From the NCBI RefSeq assembly GCF_004363245.1, contig NZ_SNYV01000018.1, positions 248,001 through 312,000 of the forward strand: a stretch of DNA of 64,000 bases, read 5' to 3'. The translations under genes and the position numbers were made by a program. This DNA comes from Sphingobacterium yanglingense. GTDB lineage: Bacteria; Bacteroidota; Bacteroidia; Sphingobacteriales; Sphingobacteriaceae. Shown here piece by piece: positions 61,955 through 64,000 of the stretch. Numbering within the stretch: position 1 is the first letter of the stretch; each line of letters starts with the position of its first letter. A model generated the notes under the pieces. The model ran no database searches. It was not told the DNA's origin and saw only the letters and a list, made by a program, of their open reading frames with translations.

Positions 61955-62128
61955 GATAAAGAATCAACTGTAGTTACTCATGTGCGGAATCCCAATGATC
62001 TACTTGCAGCCCATAAGCTTTGATATTACTCATCCGGACTCAAAAAGCCCCGTCAGCCTCAGCTTAAGAAGATAGAAGAGGGCCTTCACCGTCTGGCAGC
62101 AGAGTTACAGGCCGTGGAGTTGATATAA
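61955..62128 (+). pseudogene. Toxin-tail-like remnant upstream of the DUF1493 gene
   Basis: A frame starting just after a TAA encodes DKESTVVTHVRNPNDLLAAH and, after an internal TGA at 62021-62023, SSGLKKPRQPQLKKIEEGLH with RLAAELQAVELI, ending at TAA 62128. No start codon. It ends 6 bp before the DUF1493 gene. The coiled, basic-acidic helical tail fits a toxin C-terminus. Confidence 0.5.
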
Positions 62129-62134
62129 ATTATA

Positions 62135-62443
62135 ATGATGAATGTCGAATTGATTAAACTACTGGAAGGTTATTGTGGTGCAGATACACACATGACAGAG
62201 AGTACACGATTGTATCACGATCTTAATCTCTATGGTGATGATGCTGCAGAATTTTTAGATAGGTTCAAGGCTAGATTCTCTGTCGATATCTACGATTTTC
62301 ACTTTGCAGACTATTTCCCAAGCGAAGGAGATTGGATACTACCTGGTATTTTGAGGTTTTTGGTAGGTAAGCCACAACCAGGATATAGACCACTTACAAT
62401 ATCCGATCTACAGTTAGCTATCGATTGCGGTTACTTGAAGTGA
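62135..62443 (+). CDS. DUF1493 family protein, probable immunity-type
   Basis: 102 residues (a second ATG is the next codon). The DUF1493 pattern is clear: TRLYHDLNLYGDDAAEFLDR, FKARFSVDIYDFHFADYFPS and the C-terminal LTISDLQLAIDCGYL. The family has an acyl-carrier-like core. Its members often lie next to toxin modules. The toxin-like remnant 6 bp upstream on the same strand supports an orphaned immunity gene. The role is inferred. Confidence 0.75.
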   Translation: MMNVELIKLLEGYCGADTHMTESTRLYHDLNLYGDDAAEFLDRFKARFSVDIYDFHFADYFPSEGDWILPGILRFLVGKPQPGYRPLTISDLQLAIDCGYLK

Positions 62444-62476
62444 AAGCCGTACAATAACTCAACTCGTCAAAACCTC

Positions 62477-63043
62477 TCAATCCAGTACTTCTTCATATAT
62501 CAATACATTGTCATGCTTTGACACACTAATCGTTACTAGCGTCGGTGTAACTCCCTTTCCATTCGGTTGATAGACTGTATAGATATAACGATCCTCCATC
62601 ATATAATTTACCTTCAGCGTATCACCTTCATACCTGTCCTCTGCCAATTCAGGCAAATTCATCGGTATGGTTCCAGTATATCTAGTCCATGTCTTCTGAT
62701 TTATGAATGATCGTTTATCATTATTTGAGATAGAAAGCTTCAAGGAATGACCATAATCGTTAAATCCGCCAGTCGTATTGGAAAGAATCTCAAAGTCATC
62801 CTTCAACACGATGTTATGCCTGCTTAATAGTTCGACTGCATCAGATTTGGAGAAAAAAGAATCCTCAAAAACGAAGAATATAGCCCCTGATAAAGCAACT
62901 AGCATCAAAACCGAAGAAGCAATCAGAGCAGCTATTCTATATCCTTTTTTGTTTAGAAGCCAATAGATACCAAATATTATCAAGCCCAATAAAGCAATAA
63001 TAGGCGCAAATATTATAAGGTAAAAAAAGAAAGCATCTATCAT
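62477..63043 (-). CDS. Hypothetical membrane protein
   Basis: 188 residues from the ATG at 63043 (an ATG at 63088 would add 15). Two N-terminal membrane helices: about 3-28 (FFFYLIIFAPIIALLGLIIF) and 35-58 (RIAALIASSVLMLVALSGAI). The C-terminal 120 residues are a soluble beta-rich domain (VLKDDFEILSNTTGGFNDYG; YEGDTLKVNYMMEDRYIYTV). Unrecognised family. Its topology suggests the soluble domain is periplasmic. It lies upstream of no clear partner. Confidence 0.6.
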   Translation of the reverse strand: MIDAFFFYLIIFAPIIALLGLIIFGIYWLLNKKGYRIAALIASSVLMLVALSGAIFFVFEDSFFSKSDAVELLSRHNIVLKDDFEILSNTTGGFNDYGHSLKLSISNNDKRSFINQKTWTRYTGTIPMNLPELAEDRYEGDTLKVNYMMEDRYIYTVYQPNGKGVTPTLVTISVSKHDNVLIYEEVLD

Positions 63044-63230
63044 ATGTAATACCTGTTTAAGGAGCAATCTATTAGCGGTTTGTAACACCGGTCTATGATT
63101 TCTACATGTCGAATATATTTAATCTTTCGTTGTATCACAACAGCGAATTTTGGTTATTTTCCGTCGGCAAGGGGAGAAGCAGATTACAGCTTACGCAGTT
63201 TAAGCGAAAGGCATTCCATAGACAGAACGT

Positions 63231-64000
63231 TTAAAAGACTGATTTTGCTATTTTTAATGCAAAGTCACCTAGATCAGTACAGTTCGTGTTGGACAATATA
63301 ATAATGGTCACATCTTCTTCTAAAAAATGGAACCAAACAGCATTTGCCCCTGCAATCTGTCCATACCTCTCCATTCTTTTATACTTTCTGTTCTCACCTT
63401 TCGTATCCTTTATCCATACACTATATCCATAATCGTCCAGTCCGGGAGACAATAATTTATCTAAAGTTTCCTCTTCTATCAATTTCAGACCAAAAAGCGC
63501 ATTGTCAAATTTCAATAAATCCGAGGTTGTAGAATACATGCCTCCGGCCGAATAGAAGTTTCCCATATAGATCGGAATGTTCGGAATCAGACTATCCCCA
63601 TCCTTTTGTTTGAAATACGAAGAGGTAAGGCCCTTGATCAGTTTGTAATGCGATAGCATCCCCGAATTAGTCATTCCCAACGGTTGCAAGATCCTTTCGT
63701 ACACGATGTTTTCATAAGGCTTCTGATATATATTCTCTAAGATCAGACCCAATATTAGATAATCTCCATTACTATAGCTAAACACATCTCCCGGTTCATG
63801 GATCAAAGGCCTCGATGAGAATCTATACACCATGTCCTTTAACGAATACGGATGTTGATAGAATCCCAGACCATATTTCATGAAATTTTCCGCTCTGATC
63901 GTGTCCGGGTTTGCGATACCAGATGTATGGTTCAATAACTCGTGCACAGAAACCTTATGCGCAGCGTCTTCCGCGTATTGGGGCAGATAGGTATGCAGTT
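63231..64000 (-). CDS. Serine hydrolase, beta-lactamase family, C-terminal part (cut by window edge)
   Basis: The frame is open to the right edge, so the GTG at 63947 is not the true start; upstream residues LHTYLPQYAEDAAHKVSVHE are already family-like. VHELLNHTSGIANPDT, the YxN motif FSYSNGDYLILGLILE and GGMYSTTSDLLKFDNALFG identify the family. The SxxK nucleophile must lie outside the window. Secreted relatives act on peptidoglycan or small esters. It is unrelated by position to the serine hydrolase at 4.3 kb. Confidence 0.85.
   Translation of the reverse strand, partial: LHTYLPQYAEDAAHKVSVHELLNHTSGIANPDTIRAENFMKYGLGFYQHPYSLKDMVYRFSSRPLIHEPGDVFSYSNGDYLILGLILENIYQKPYENIVYERILQPLGMTNSGMLSHYKLIKGLTSSYFKQKDGDSLIPNIPIYMGNFYSAGGMYSTTSDLLKFDNALFGLKLIEEETLDKLLSPGLDDYGYSVWIKDTKGENRKYKRMERYGQIAGANAVWFHFLEEDVTIIILSNTNCTDLGDFALKIAKSVF

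Noticed and set aside
1..64000. CRISPR arrays, tRNA or rRNA genes, prophage and intact insertion sequences
   Set aside because: I saw no regularly spaced repeats, no cloverleaf-like sequences, no phage genes and no transposase signature on either strand.

Overview
The window looks like chromosomal DNA of a Bacteroidota species, most likely in the family Sphingobacteriaceae and probably Sphingobacterium or a close relative. The evidence is a SusC/SusD outer-membrane pair, many Sec and lipoprotein signals of Bacteroidota type, AT-rich ribosome-binding regions without strong Shine-Dalgarno sequences, and promoters that fit the Bacteroidota pattern TTTG-N20-TAnnTTTG. I see no rRNA, tRNA, CRISPR array, prophage or intact transposase. 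The assignment is by gene type and signals; no search was run.

Layout. 1-9.7 kb: the start of queA, an aspartate aminotransferase, a PPK2-type polyphosphate kinase, a SatD/DUF3307 pair behind a striking palindromic promoter, a serine hydrolase, a GIN-domain adhesin-head protein with a small partner, an OsmC protein, an AraC regulator and two GNATs. 9.7-25.5 kb: a third GNAT, the glutamate carrier GltS, the ferrous-iron system FeoA-FeoB with a DtxR-like box, a beta carbonic anhydrase, xanthine phosphoribosyltransferase followed by a small uncatalogued ORF, a lipoprotein tyrosine phosphatase, a two-gene WGR/SWIM-zinc-finger operon (17.3-21.8 kb), a YiiX-type amidase, a divergent YceI/HxlR pair and a DUF5077/DUF3472 protein. 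25.5-33.1 kb: a DKNYY-repeat lipoprotein, an ANT(6)-like nucleotidyltransferase and an orphan SusC/SusD pair with no accompanying hydrolase or regulator.

33.1-47.8 kb is accessory DNA: four SMI1/KNR4-like or immunity-like proteins, an Imm30-like protein, an ankyrin protein, several unrecognised proteins, two more AraC regulators, RidA, a PEBP protein and small lipoproteins. One gene here appears frameshifted by a 5-bp tandem duplication. 47.9-56.9 kb: GNAT, Crp/Fnr and DinB genes, a run of small secreted proteins (including a chagasin-type I42 protease inhibitor and a frameshifted gene), a perfect TetR-type palindrome, a large TPR protein, a DUF1080 protein and a second DinB protein. 57-64 kb: a Crp/Fnr plus metallo-beta-lactamase-fold pair, then a decayed stretch (58.7-62.5 kb) where two immunity-type genes (SUKH and DUF1493) each sit directly downstream of a same-strand coding remnant. 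This is what one expects from polymorphic-toxin cassettes whose toxins have been lost. The window ends inside a second serine hydrolase.

The most unusual items are the SatD operator/promoter, the isolated WGR-SWIM operon, the toxin-tail plus immunity fossils, a set of single-event gene disruptions (nonsense, 1-base shift, 5-bp duplication), and a hairpin repeat present at two loci 4.5 kb apart.
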